A stretch of DNA of 51,165 nt, taken from contig PDHQ01000250.1 in assembly GCA_003339415.1 (NCBI GenBank), positions 1-51,165 of the forward strand, in the 5' to 3' direction. The position numbers and the translations under genes were made by a program. This DNA comes from Ophiocordyceps camponoti-saundersi (nom. inval.) (taxonomy: Eukaryota > Ascomycota > Sordariomycetes > Hypocreales > Ophiocordycipitaceae). This document shows, in pieces, positions 41,538-51,165 of the stretch; positions within the stretch are counted from its first letter, which is position 1; each line of letters opens with the position of its first letter. Under the pieces are notes generated by a model. That model made no database searches. It was not told where the DNA came from and saw only the letters and a list, made by a program, of their open reading frames with translations.

Positions 41538-42582
41538 AAGCCTTTTCCAGACTCGTTGCCAGCGTCGACTTGGTCGTCGCCTCGGCCGGTAACACCGACG
41601 GACCGGCGGCGTTGAATACCCCGAGTTCGGGACCGTATGCTTCTGTCGTTGGCACCATTGACGAGAATGACTCGTTTGCTGATAGCTTTGGCGAGCGTGT
41701 TGACGTCTTGGCTCCGGGCGAGAGGGTCAAGGTGGCCGTTGCCCATCGACGTCAAGGACAACAAGACCTTTTCGGCTTCAAGAGTGGCACGTCGTTCGCT
41801 GCCCCGCATGTTACCGGCCTCGCTGCCTATCTGGCGGCCAAGGACGGCCTCGGCGGTAACTTGTGTGACCGTATCAGAAACATGGCCACCAAGGGCGCTG
41901 TCGTCAACCCTAGACAGGACACGGTTGATCTCATTGCCTACAACGGTGCTGAATCCGTCGACGATGAGACCAAAGCTCAACGGCTACATCGACATCGCCA
42001 ACTGGCACTGGGAGACGGAAGACGAAAAGACAAAGTCACTCGAGGTGCAGCCCCCCGGCCGGCCCAACGCCTGCCGTCACTTCAACGCTCTCGAGGTCCG
42101 CCTCAAGGTTGGCGGAGGTTTTTACCAAGGAACTTGGGATGATGTAGAAGTTTGCTTCGACTCCTCTGATATCGGCAAATGCACCTTGGTTGCGTTGGAG
42201 CCCTCCCCAGGCTACGACGAGTGGACGCCGGTCGATCTCCTACAAGTCTTTGGGTCTAAAGTCATTCCGGCCCCTGGCGTGCATTATTTCGAGGTCTATA
42301 GCATGACCGGCCCCAACATCGAGAGCTCGTATTCTGACTGGTGGAAATACGGAGGTGGGTTGTCCGCCTGCTACGACCTGCCTATATCTTGATGCTGACC
42401 TCTTCTTGTCAGGCATCGCCTTCAGGGGATATTGTAACGAATCTTCCGACGTTGTAGTGGCAGACAAGTTCATGAGAGAGAAGGGTGGTGAATGGGTGAG
42501 GCGCCCTGTTAATGTATACGCAAGTAGGATAGCCATGGGCAGACTGAGAGTCGATGATTGGCGTTGGCTGAAGAGGGACTAG
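41502..42582 (+). pseudogene. 5'-truncated, frameshifted subtilisin-like protease paralogue
   Basis: Homologous to the protease gene 0.5 kb upstream. It begins in mid-domain at LVASVDLVVASAGNTDGPA (oxyanion region), retains the Ser motif SGTSFAAPHVTGLAAYLAAKD and ends with YNGAESVDDE. It then switches frame and joins directly to NGYIDIANWHWETEDEKT, skipping the Lys-rich linker and the first C-terminal repeat. The second repeat (ACRHFNALEV to WWKYGG) and the last intron (42355-42412) are conserved, ending at TAG 42582. Propeptide, catalytic Asp and His are missing. A local pair of compensating frameshifts lies at about 41745-41768, where the alternative frame reads IDVKDNKTF. Not a functional protease. 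Confidence 0.85.
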
Positions 42583-44058
42583 ACAAGGGTTGCCATAATC
42601 TGTCACATGATACTGCAAAGCCGACGATATCATACATCGCTTCTATGAATAGAAGCTTCTCCTGCAACGGGAGATACGGAGGTGAAAAGGGCGTCAGGTC
42701 AGAGACGGCTTGCCGGTAATACCTAGACAAGAGGATCAAACTCCGGAGCCCCGTTCCCCACTTCGGAGCCGGAAGCCGAGAATACACACTCTCCACACAG
42801 CACGTGACACCCCTCATCACCACCCTCAACCTCCGGGGGCCCCGATCCGATTCCCGTCCCTCAGGTTGGAAGAAAGCAGAGTAAGAAGCCAAGAGACAGA
42901 AAAGGGGGAAAAAAAGAAAGGCTCTTACAGACATGCTACGCTTCCTCCACTCAGATCGACGAGGCCCTACAGCGAGTCACGCAGCAAGTCATGAAGCAGA
43001 AAGCGTCCAAGCCGCGGACCAGGTTTCGCAGCTCGTCCCGACCCCGCTGGCTAAGCTGTGTCTGTTTACGTGCTGATATCCACGCCTACGTCATAGCGAT
43101 ATGGCCACCCGCGCGTCACTCGACGGGGGTTCGCCAAGCTCCTGATGCCGCGCCTCTACACACATATGTATGTACAGATATAGTTCGATACACGGCTTCG
43201 TATGTACAGCTAGAGTCGTTTGTTCCGACTCCCTCCCTTGACTTGAAGATGCCGTCTTTGTTCGGGCATGGAGCGGTGCTACTTGGACGTCTGGACCCCT
43301 TTTGTGAGGAATTGTCTCGAGTAGAACGAAAAGGGAGATGAAGATTGGAACCAATTCGACTCCCTTTTTTAAACTCACAGCATATCGTTTCCCCCCCTTC
43401 CTTCACGACGTTCCTTCAGACCGGCAGACAAATATTCATGCTTCTGTGCTTTGACTCTCTGGCGTTAGCAATCGGTATCCGAGGAAGGGATTTCTGTCAT
43501 GGCTATGAGTTGACAAAAAAGACTGACTCGCTTCGATCAGTTCGCCGAATAACCTTCTCCCCCCCCCCTTTCTCGCCCTCCCCATATCTATGAGACTTTC
43601 AAGCGGCTGAAACACAGTCAAGAAGCAGGGATGTGAAAAAAGACGAGCAAAGCAAAGGGAAAGAAAACCTTGGCAGCATAAATAACACATTATACGTTAT
43701 ATGTATACACACATAGATAGGTAGGTTATTACATATCTTCTGTGTGCACACGCAGGAAGAAGGAGAAGACCCGAGCACCGGACCGGGATAACCGACCGAG
43801 TCGTCCCTCCCGTTTGTACGTATTTGCGGGCCGATTTCCCTTCTTTTGCTCAGCTCGTTATTGTGAAACGGGGTCGGACCCTGGTATTATGGGGCCTTCC
43901 GGTTGGCTTGCTGTGTTTCCGGATGGTTGAAAAGGAGGATGGTTCCTCTCGAAGAGGGCTCTTCTTTTTTGCATCTTGCTTGAACATCTTGTTCAATTCT
44001 TCTCTATACACGGCTTTGCTTCATTATACGACTTGTTCTCTCTTGTCAGGTGTTGAAA
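42583..44058. other. 1.5-kb spacer, no gene seen
   Basis: Several open frames exist on both strands but none shows protein-like composition, a domain or consistent splicing. It contains ATGTATGTACA near 43165-43176, short C runs near 43390 and 43560, and TATATGTATACACACATAGATAGGTAGG at 43697-43724. It serves as the promoter region of the glycine-zipper gene. Confidence 0.5.
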
Positions 44059-44821
44059 ATGTCTAACCAGGGGTATTACGGCAGTGGAGGTGGAAACGAC
44101 AACTACAACAACAACCAGCAAGGTGGTTTCAACAGCGGTTCGCAACAGGTACGTGAAGAAGAAGACGATAGACTATAACGACAGACGATGTAAAGAAAGC
44201 TAACAGATTCTCTCTCAGGGAAATTACTCCCACGACAACAAGGGTAACAACTCCGAAGGCGGAGACGGCGAACGCGGCCTCGGCACCTCCATCATCGGAG
44301 GCGGAGCCGCAGGTTTCGCAGCCCACAAGGCCGGCCACACCGGCACGCTCGGCACCATCGGCGCCGCGGCTGCGGGTGCCATCGGCGCGAACATGCTAAA
44401 GCATCATCACGACAAGGGGAAGCATGACAAGGATGATGACGATGATAAGCATGGGAAGCATCACCATGGGAAGCATCACGGTGACGACAAGTATAATGAT
44501 AACTCGGGTGGGTATGGGAACAACAATAATTCTGGCTATGGAGGAAACAACAACAACAACTCTGGATACGGGGGGAATAACTCGGGTGGTTATGGAGGAA
44601 ATGGAGGGAATAACTATGGTGATAACAAGCATGGTGGTGGAAATGGAGAAGGTGGTCATCACGGGCTTGGCGGGTTGTTGGGACATCACGGCAGCGGTCA
44701 TCACAACAATAACAACAACAACAGTAACCAAGGAGGTTACGGCGGGAACAACAACTCTGGGTACGGCGGGAACAACAACTCCGGCTACGGAGGGAACAAC
44801 AACAACCAGGGCCGATACTAG
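44059..44821 (+). CDS. Glycine-zipper, Asn/Gly-rich low-complexity protein
   Basis: Two exons, 44059-44148 and 44219-44821, joined in phase 0 by a 70-bp intron, give 230 residues. Residues 1-45 are Gly/Asn/Tyr/Gln-rich. Residues about 50-87 form a glycine-zipper hairpin (GLGTSIIGGGAAGFAAHKAG and GTLGTIGAAAAGAIGANML) typical of two-helix membrane or aggregation-prone modules. A charged H/K/D stretch follows, then repeats of G-Y-G-G-N-N-N-S to the C-terminus. Similar fungal proteins are often stress-induced or surface-associated, but no function is proven. The composition is prion-like. The 3' end lies 109 bp from the convergent transporter gene. Confidence 0.85.
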
Positions 44822-44930
44822 CCAACCAAGTATCTACAGAAGACATAGAGACATCACAACGTTAACACGACCTAGACAGATGAAACCAACTCCTTTTGAA
44901 CCAACTCACTCAGCTAAGTAAACGCCTTCT

Positions 44931-46531
44931 TCACCCCTCAATGGAAATCTTCCTCTCCTCATCCTCCTCAACCCTCCCCTTCTCAACCGCAGATCCCCCA
45001 CGCGCCTCAACAACCTCAGCAACATCCTCATCATCCTCGATATCAAAGCTCCTCCTCAGCTCCTCCGGCCCAAGCAGGGTAAGGAGCAATACGTAGACGT
45101 AAACGCAAGCCATGAAGATGCAAATCACCTTGCCATAGTCGTACCTCGCAATCTTTTCCCCGTGTTCTTCGCCAGGCGGTAAGGGAAAGCGTTCGCCTAG
45201 ACGGGCTTCGATGGTGGATGAAGCTGATGATACGAGGTTGCCTAATTGGTAGGATGTGCCGACGACGAAGGTCCGCAGCGATCCTGGTGACAGCTCCATC
45301 AGGTGAATCGGTATCACGCCCCATGCGCCCTGCACGCAAAACTGTTCGAAGAAGGCGGCGGCCATGATGGAGGTGGAACGGACGTATCCATAAGGATAGA
45401 GAAGAGCGCCGCCGACGACACAGCAGACGACGATGCTGAACCTCCTCCCAACAGACTGACTGCAGAAACCAACGACGGTTCCTCCCAGCATGGCGCCCAA
45501 ATTAGCAACGATCTGCGTAACCGTCACGTCCGTAGCGCTAAAGCCAAGCTGATTCTCCAACATGGTAGGATACAAATCCTGACTCCCGTGGCTCATGAAG
45601 TTGAAGCCCGCCATCAGGAGAACCATGTACGTCAGGAGAAGCCAATGCCTCCGCAGGGCGACCTTTGCCTCCGCCATGAAGGTGGACGTAGCCGAGGTGC
45701 GATCCTCGGAGGCTCGTAGGCGTTCGCGTTCGCGGTAGCTCGCTGTTTCGGGGAGGACGAGGCGCCAGAGGATGAAGATTACCGGAGGGCAGGCGGCGAA
45801 CCAGAAGAGTGGACGCCAGCCGTGGGGGGTGGTGTTGACGAGGCCGCGGGTGAAGGCTGCGCAGAGGAGGTAGCCGAAGGCGTACTGGAACGGGGGCATC
45901 GTCAGCTTTTGGATAATGTGTTGATTGCTTTTTCTTACCCCTTGTTGAAGGATGCCGCTCATCAGACCGCGCGCTTCGTGAGGACAGTCTTCCAGAGCGG
46001 TGGCGGCGGCATTGCCGTAGAGACCGCCCATGGCGACGCCGAACAGAGCCCTACAAGCCATGAACTGACCGTAGGTATTGCAGAAGCCAGTCCCCTATGA
46101 TAACAGATCAGCCCATCTACACCCCTTCAAAGAAAGCAACTTCAAAGAAGAAGCAAACTCACCAGCTCGAGAACAACAAACATGACATTGTTGACGATAA
46201 ACGGCCACTTCCTCCCATACCGATCAGCAGCGACGCCAAACAAAACAGAACCAACAGATCGAAACATAAGAACCAGCGTAATCCCCCACGTAATATCCGT
46301 CTTGGACCTATCGAACGCCTTGGCAAGCGAGCTAACGGTCAAAGAAACGGTGAAGAAGTCGAAAGCGTCCCACGTCCAAGCCCAGAAAGCGAGGCAGAAG
46401 AATGACCACTGCTGGCCGTTGAGCATCCGTAGAAGCGTCCATGGGTTCGGTACGGGGAGGAAGGGCGGGCGCAGAGTTGAGAGTCGGGTTTGGAGGTAGC
46501 TTGTTGCGCTGGGGGGGGTTTTGGCTTTCAT
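44931..46531 (-). CDS. MFS carboxylate transporter, Jen1-type
   Basis: Three exons (46163-46531, 45939-46094, 44931-45884) with introns of 68 and 54 bp, all phase 0, give 492 residues. About twelve hydrophobic helices start with WSFFCLAFWAWTWDAFDFF, characteristic of the sialate/lactate:H+ symporter family. The diagnostic Jen-family motif appears as N-F-M-S-H-G-S-Q-D-L-Y-P-T at residues 270-282. FGVAADRYGRKWPF is the standard MFS loop 2-3 motif. Such proteins import lactate, pyruvate, acetate or dicarboxylates with protons and are usually glucose-repressed and endocytosed. The C-terminal tail is acidic (DIEDDEDVAEVVEA) and may carry regulatory signals. Substrate remains open between the Jen1 and Jen2 classes. 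Confidence 0.93.
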
Positions 46532-48186
46532 TGTTTGTTGGTTTGATGGAGGGGGGAAGAGGAGAGAGGAGAGGAGAGAGGAGAGAGGAGAGAGAGGAGG
46601 AGAGAGGGGAAATTCCTTAGGAGGTGATGACGACGAGGAGATGTGATTTTAAAAATAAACGATTATTTAGTGCCTGGGTAGGGCAGAGAGGTAGTAGCTT
46701 AGTTTTGTATGTAGTATGTACGGGATAGGTGGCGGCAAGTCAGATTTTGATCCAGAACACTCACACTCTTAACCAGCTCGAGGAGGTAAGCAGAGCAAAG
46801 CCATGCCATACCATGCCATGCCATCCATCCATCCATCCCCCTCCATACATCCGTACATATAAACCCCCCCCCCCCGGCTCGTACCGAACCAACATCCAAG
46901 GCGCACACACACGTAAACACCACTCACAACCCCTGCCTAACCTTCACGTGGTCCAGACATGCGGCAAATGGAGAGACAATACGGAGTATATAGTATATAG
47001 ACAAAGACCGACATGCGATGCTGACATGCCTACTTAAGGCTACACCTACCTAGTACCTATCTAGTAGGCTACCTACCTACCTAGAAGGCTAGTACCGGAT
47101 CCCTCCCCGATATCATCTCCCCGGAGCACCATCAATACAATATCCGGCATCCCATCCGCTACATCACATATATCCATCCATCCGTATACATATACACACA
47201 CAGATATAGCCCACTCTATATATCCCTTCTGTGCCGGCTGCCGACCTACCAAAGGCTACTACTACCACTACTACTACCACCTACCCTACCGACACGGCAC
47301 CATCTCTCTCTCTTCTTCTCTTCCCGTCCTCCCCCCCCCCTCTCTCTCTCTCCCCGCCCATCATCATCCCTCGACAGCTCTCCTCCTCCGCCCCCGCAAT
47401 TCTAGACCTTCCATCCTACATCATTCCCCACCCCCGCCCTCTCTCCTCGGCCGGGTCGGACCCTGAAATCCTGGCGTCTCGTGACTGTACCTACCTACAT
47501 ACCTCTAACTCCAAGTACCTACCTACATACAAGGCAAATAACCATCTCAAAGTGACGACAACCGTTACCTCCGTCTTTCATCTTTTGACTTCATAGAGCC
47601 AAGACATGGAGCCAAGCCGTACAGACATTATACCCACGTAAATGCATACATTGTATATACACCATACATACATCATCCATGGCACATACATACATATACA
47701 CACATACAAACACTTGCTGCATCGACACAGGCTCACGAGCATCATCGACACACTCACGCACGCACGCACACAGGGAAAGAGACGAGAGAGAGGGAGATTA
47801 AACACACACACGCGCGTATCAGCTGCTTGACGCTGATTAAGGCCTGAATCCTCCTCCTCCTCCTCCTCTCTTCTCCTTCCAACACACACACTCACTCACT
47901 CACACACACATACCCCTCCCCTGAAAATCCCCTGAAAACATCGCTTCTTCCTCCTTGGCTTGGCTGCAAAACATACCCTACTACTGCTGACTTACAACCT
48001 TCGTCTCTTGTCTGGCCCTTTGCAATCCTTTCTCCTCGGCCCCGCTGACACCTTTCGCCTCCGTGCGCGTCATCTTCTCCTCTCCTCGCCTCCCCTCCCC
48101 TCCATAACCGGGTATTCAGCGACATTATCTTACAAGCTCGTCAACTTTAATCCACCCTCCCCCAGCCAAGCCAAAGCCCCCTCACG
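46532..48186. other. 1.65-kb microsatellite-rich spacer
   Basis: No gene is supported. A GAGAGGAGAGAG tract lies at about 46552-46612 just upstream of the transporter start. CCATGCCATGCC/CCATCCATCC occurs at 46800-46840, a C run at 46865-46875, and CCTACCTACCTAG with the nearby TAGGCTACCTACC around 47040-47090. TACTACCACTAC follows near 47260, CT arrays at 47305-47350, and TACATACATACA at 47645-47710. The part next to 48187 should hold the 3' UTR of the regulator gene. Confidence 0.5.
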
Positions 48187-50539
48187 TCACACCCCTCCCC
48201 CCATGAAAGCCGCCAGGTCGTCAAGATCTAGCAATTGCCGCTCGAATGCCTGGCACAGCTCCGGCGCCGTCATGTCCTGGCTCGTCGTCTGGCCCTCCTG
48301 GTTGGGCGCCATCCCGTTGGACACCGCGTCCGGGCTCGATTGCTTCGCCTCCTGCCCAGCCTGCGTCGACGACGTCTGCCCCGCGGCCGGCGGTGGCGAG
48401 TTGGCCGTCGCCGGCGTCGACGCCCCGCCCGAGCCGCCATTAATAGTGGTCACGCCCGGTCGACGAGGGGCCGCGGCCGCCGGCGGCTCGCTGTCCTCCC
48501 GGCCCGACTCCGATACTGACCGGGGCGCCGCCTCGTTCTGCCCGGTGGCTCCCCCACTTCCTCCACCCCCGGCGCCGCCAGCACCGCTCGCACTGCCCTG
48601 TTCGAACTCCATAGCATCGGCGTTCGTGTCGGCCTCCGATTCGGCTTCGTCCTTGACACCGCCTTGGTGCGAATTGGACCCGTGGCGCGACGAGACCGAG
48701 CCCCCTGAGCCGCCGCCGGCGGCGGCAGCGGCGGCATCATTGTTGAGCACGCGCTGCATGACTGTCAAATGCCTGAGCCAACTCGTCATCAGCGGCCAGT
48801 TCTCGGTGCCGTCGTGCATGAAGCGCAGGCCGTCCTTGACAATTTGCGCAGCCGTCTCGCCCGTGTTGGGCGGCGTCAGGCCCTTGAGGGATAGGTAGGC
48901 CACCGTTGCGCTGGCGGTGAACGAGGAGAAGAGCATAAAGATGGGGAAGCACGTGGCCTGGTCCTTTTCGACGCCGGCCTCGACGGCCGTCAGCAGAGAA
49001 ATGGTGCTGTGGCACGAGGTGAAGAGGCGGTCGACGATGTCGTGGCAGCGCGTGCTAGCCCGGAACGAATCGAGGGTGAAGCCCGGGGCCGTCACCTCTT
49101 GCAGCAGGCGGCGGCGCTGGACGAAGACGGTGGCGCACTGCAGCAGGCAGTGAAGGACGGCAAAGGTGTAGCCCGAGCCCATGGTCATGTGGAGGTTAAT
49201 CTGGCCAGGCTTGTCGACGAACTGCATCGGCAGCGAGGCGCGGAGGCCCTCGATCTTGGCAATGAGGCTGGTGCAAGACTCCTCGTGAAAGTCTTGAAGG
49301 GAACTGACGGTCAGCATCGAGACGACGTCGCGCCAGATGGAGGCGGCGAGGACGATGTGACCAAACTCGCCCACGTCGCCCGTCGGCATCTGGGCCGTCG
49401 ACGGAGAGGATGCGGGCGAAGAGGCGCTGAGGTTTTGGGCGAGCGTCTTGACGTGGACGGCGTTGCCGAAGGCGAAGTTGATGTCGGAGCATGGCAGGGC
49501 GACGTCGGCGGTGTCCTGGGCGGCCAGAGCGGAGAAACGGCCTGGTGTACTGGTCAGGAGGCAGTCGAGGACGTAGACGAGCCAAAGGGTGCGGCGAAAG
49601 GACTCGTCGCGGAGGAATTGGTCTGCATTGTCGGACGCATGGTGGCTATTGAGGATGCGATACATTTGCAACATGCGCGAAGCCTGGCCGAGGTAGATGT
49701 AGGCGCGGACGGCATTGCGAGTGCCCCATTCGTGGATGATGAGGAGACAGAGGGCCTGTATGTCGGCCAAGTTCGGATGGTCGAGGTTCTGGTTGATGAG
49801 AGCGATGGCCTTTGCGGCGAATGTCTCGGCGGCCTGCGTGGGGGAGCCGTAGCGGCGGATGAGACCGGGAGAGCTCCTGAGGGAAGGATACAAGTCAGTA
49901 CCGGGGAGGTGGGGGGAGGGACGGTCGGGGGATCCGGAGGAGGAGGAGGAGGAGGAGGATGAGACGGTAGCTAAGAGACTCACCTGGCGGCGCAAGTCAA
50001 CAGGCCGTAAACGAGCGTCGACTCGAGCGACGCATTCTTGAGCTGCTGGACAAAGGACGGCTTGTGGAACGCGACGCAGGCCGGGAAGGTCTTTGAGACG
50101 ACACGCTCGCATTCGGCGATGAGCTCCGGGGTAAGCCTGAATAAGCCATGTGTGAGCGACAGGGGGGATCCCGAAAAGCAAAGCAAAGAAGGAGAATGAA
50201 GCGAGATGAGAATGAAACTCACTTTTCCGAGGCGGCTTGGACGTGGCGCGAGCTGGACGAGCCCGCAGCTTGCTGACGGGATTCTGAACCGCCGGCGCCG
50301 GAGGCCGGGGCATTATCGCGGGCAGGGCGATGATGAGCGCTGCTAGAGTGACGAGCCGGGCTCTGACCGTGATGATGGGCCATGCTCTCCGAAGGGAGGT
50401 AGCATTCGTGCATGCCCTTTGCGCAATTTTTGCAGGGCGCCCGGCCGTTTTCATAGACGCATTTGGTTTTGCCCTTTCGGCAGCGCACACAGGCGCCGCC
50501 AGCCCTTAGGGCAGTCGAGCGGACGACTGCCGACGACAT
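48187..50539 (-). CDS. Zn(II)2Cys6 fungal transcription factor
   Basis: Three exons (50223-50539, 49984-50136, 48187-49876), phases closing, give 719 residues. The binuclear zinc cluster uses Cys17, 20, 27, 36, 39 and 46 (C-x2-C-x6-C-x8-C-x2-C-x6-C), with the basic RKGKTK between. A His/Ser/Gln-rich linker follows. The fungal transcription factor middle homology domain covers LTPELIAECERVVSKTFPAC, LADIQALCLLIIHEWG, AYIYLGQASRMLQMYRI and FRRTLWLVYVLDCLL. The C-terminal 200 residues are Gly/Ser/Ala/Pro-rich and disordered, ending in an acidic/hydrophobic patch (LLDLDDLAAFM) that could activate transcription. The start at 50539 places the zinc cluster near the N-terminus as usual. The target pathway cannot be told; the nearest transporter gene (Jen1-type) is 1.7 kb away and not obviously linked. 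Confidence 0.92.

Positions 50540-51165
<626 letters not shown>

Noticed and set aside
42509..42934. 141-residue minus-strand open frame with a hydrophobic start
   Set aside because: Overlaps the protease pseudogene 3' end and shows no domain or composition beyond chance.
44292..44846. Cys/His-rich minus-strand frame
   Set aside because: Antisense of the Gly/Asn/His repeats of the glycine-zipper gene.
49009..49962. 317-residue plus-strand open frame
   Set aside because: Antisense shadow of the Zn2Cys6 regulator exon.
48187..50490. Unspliced 767-residue reading of the regulator
   Set aside because: Upstream of 49876 this frame departs from the spliced protein; the two introns with good sites give a continuous zinc-cluster protein.

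Overview
This is nuclear DNA of a filamentous ascomycete, most likely a Sordariomycete. Genes are compact and split by short introns (about 47-86 bp, GT..AG, with CTAAC/CTGAC-like branch sites). There is a Zn(II)2Cys6 regulator, fungal permease families (Dal5-like, methionine permease, Jen1-like), a fungal XAP5/FAM50 gene and Ty1/copia plus Tc1/mariner remnants. Intergenic DNA carries many poly-C/poly-G runs, CT/GA arrays and CCTA/TACA-type microsatellites. A run of ten Ns at 29164-29173 marks an assembly gap. The genus could not be identified.

Layout. 0.7-2 kb: amidoligase-like enzyme (+). 2.3-3.9 kb: Dal5-type MFS permease (-). 5-6.6 kb: conserved fungal protein of unknown function with an in-frame TAG (+). 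6.8-8.5 kb: high-affinity methionine permease type (-). 9.6-10.2 kb: small secreted cysteine protein (-). 10.2-12.5 kb: microsatellite-rich spacer. 12.5-14.7 kb: GH2 glycosidase (+). 15-16.6 kb: P-loop ATPase (-). 17-18.6 kb: phospholipase D/sphingomyelinase D-like domain apparently joined to a beta/gamma-crystallin-like tail, with an in-frame TGA and a GC-AG intron (-). 19.3-21.2 kb: GT90/CAP10-like glycosyltransferase (-). 21.9-22.7 kb: omega-type GST (+).

22.9-29 kb is a graveyard of nested copia and Tc1/mariner pieces, all read on the minus strand, ending at the assembly gap. 29.5-36.5 kb is gene-dense: XAP5 (+), a small membrane protein (-), a short-chain dehydrogenase (-), a two-exon membrane protein (+), a METTL16-type RNA methyltransferase (+) and a toroid-like protein (-). 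38.3-42.6 kb holds a complete subtilisin-like protease with a duplicated C-terminal domain, followed by a truncated and frameshifted paralogue. 44-46.5 kb: glycine-zipper Asn/Gly-rich protein (+) convergent with a Jen1-type carboxylate transporter (-). 48.2-50.5 kb: Zn2Cys6 transcription factor (-), with long GA arrays to the window edge.

Most genes look independent and no biosynthetic cluster is evident. Several convergent pairs are only 24-110 bp apart. The most unusual items are the pseudoenzyme-like phospholipase D/crystallin gene, the two genes with in-frame stops inside otherwise preserved exon structures, the duplicated and decaying subtilisin pair, and the nested transposon mosaic.
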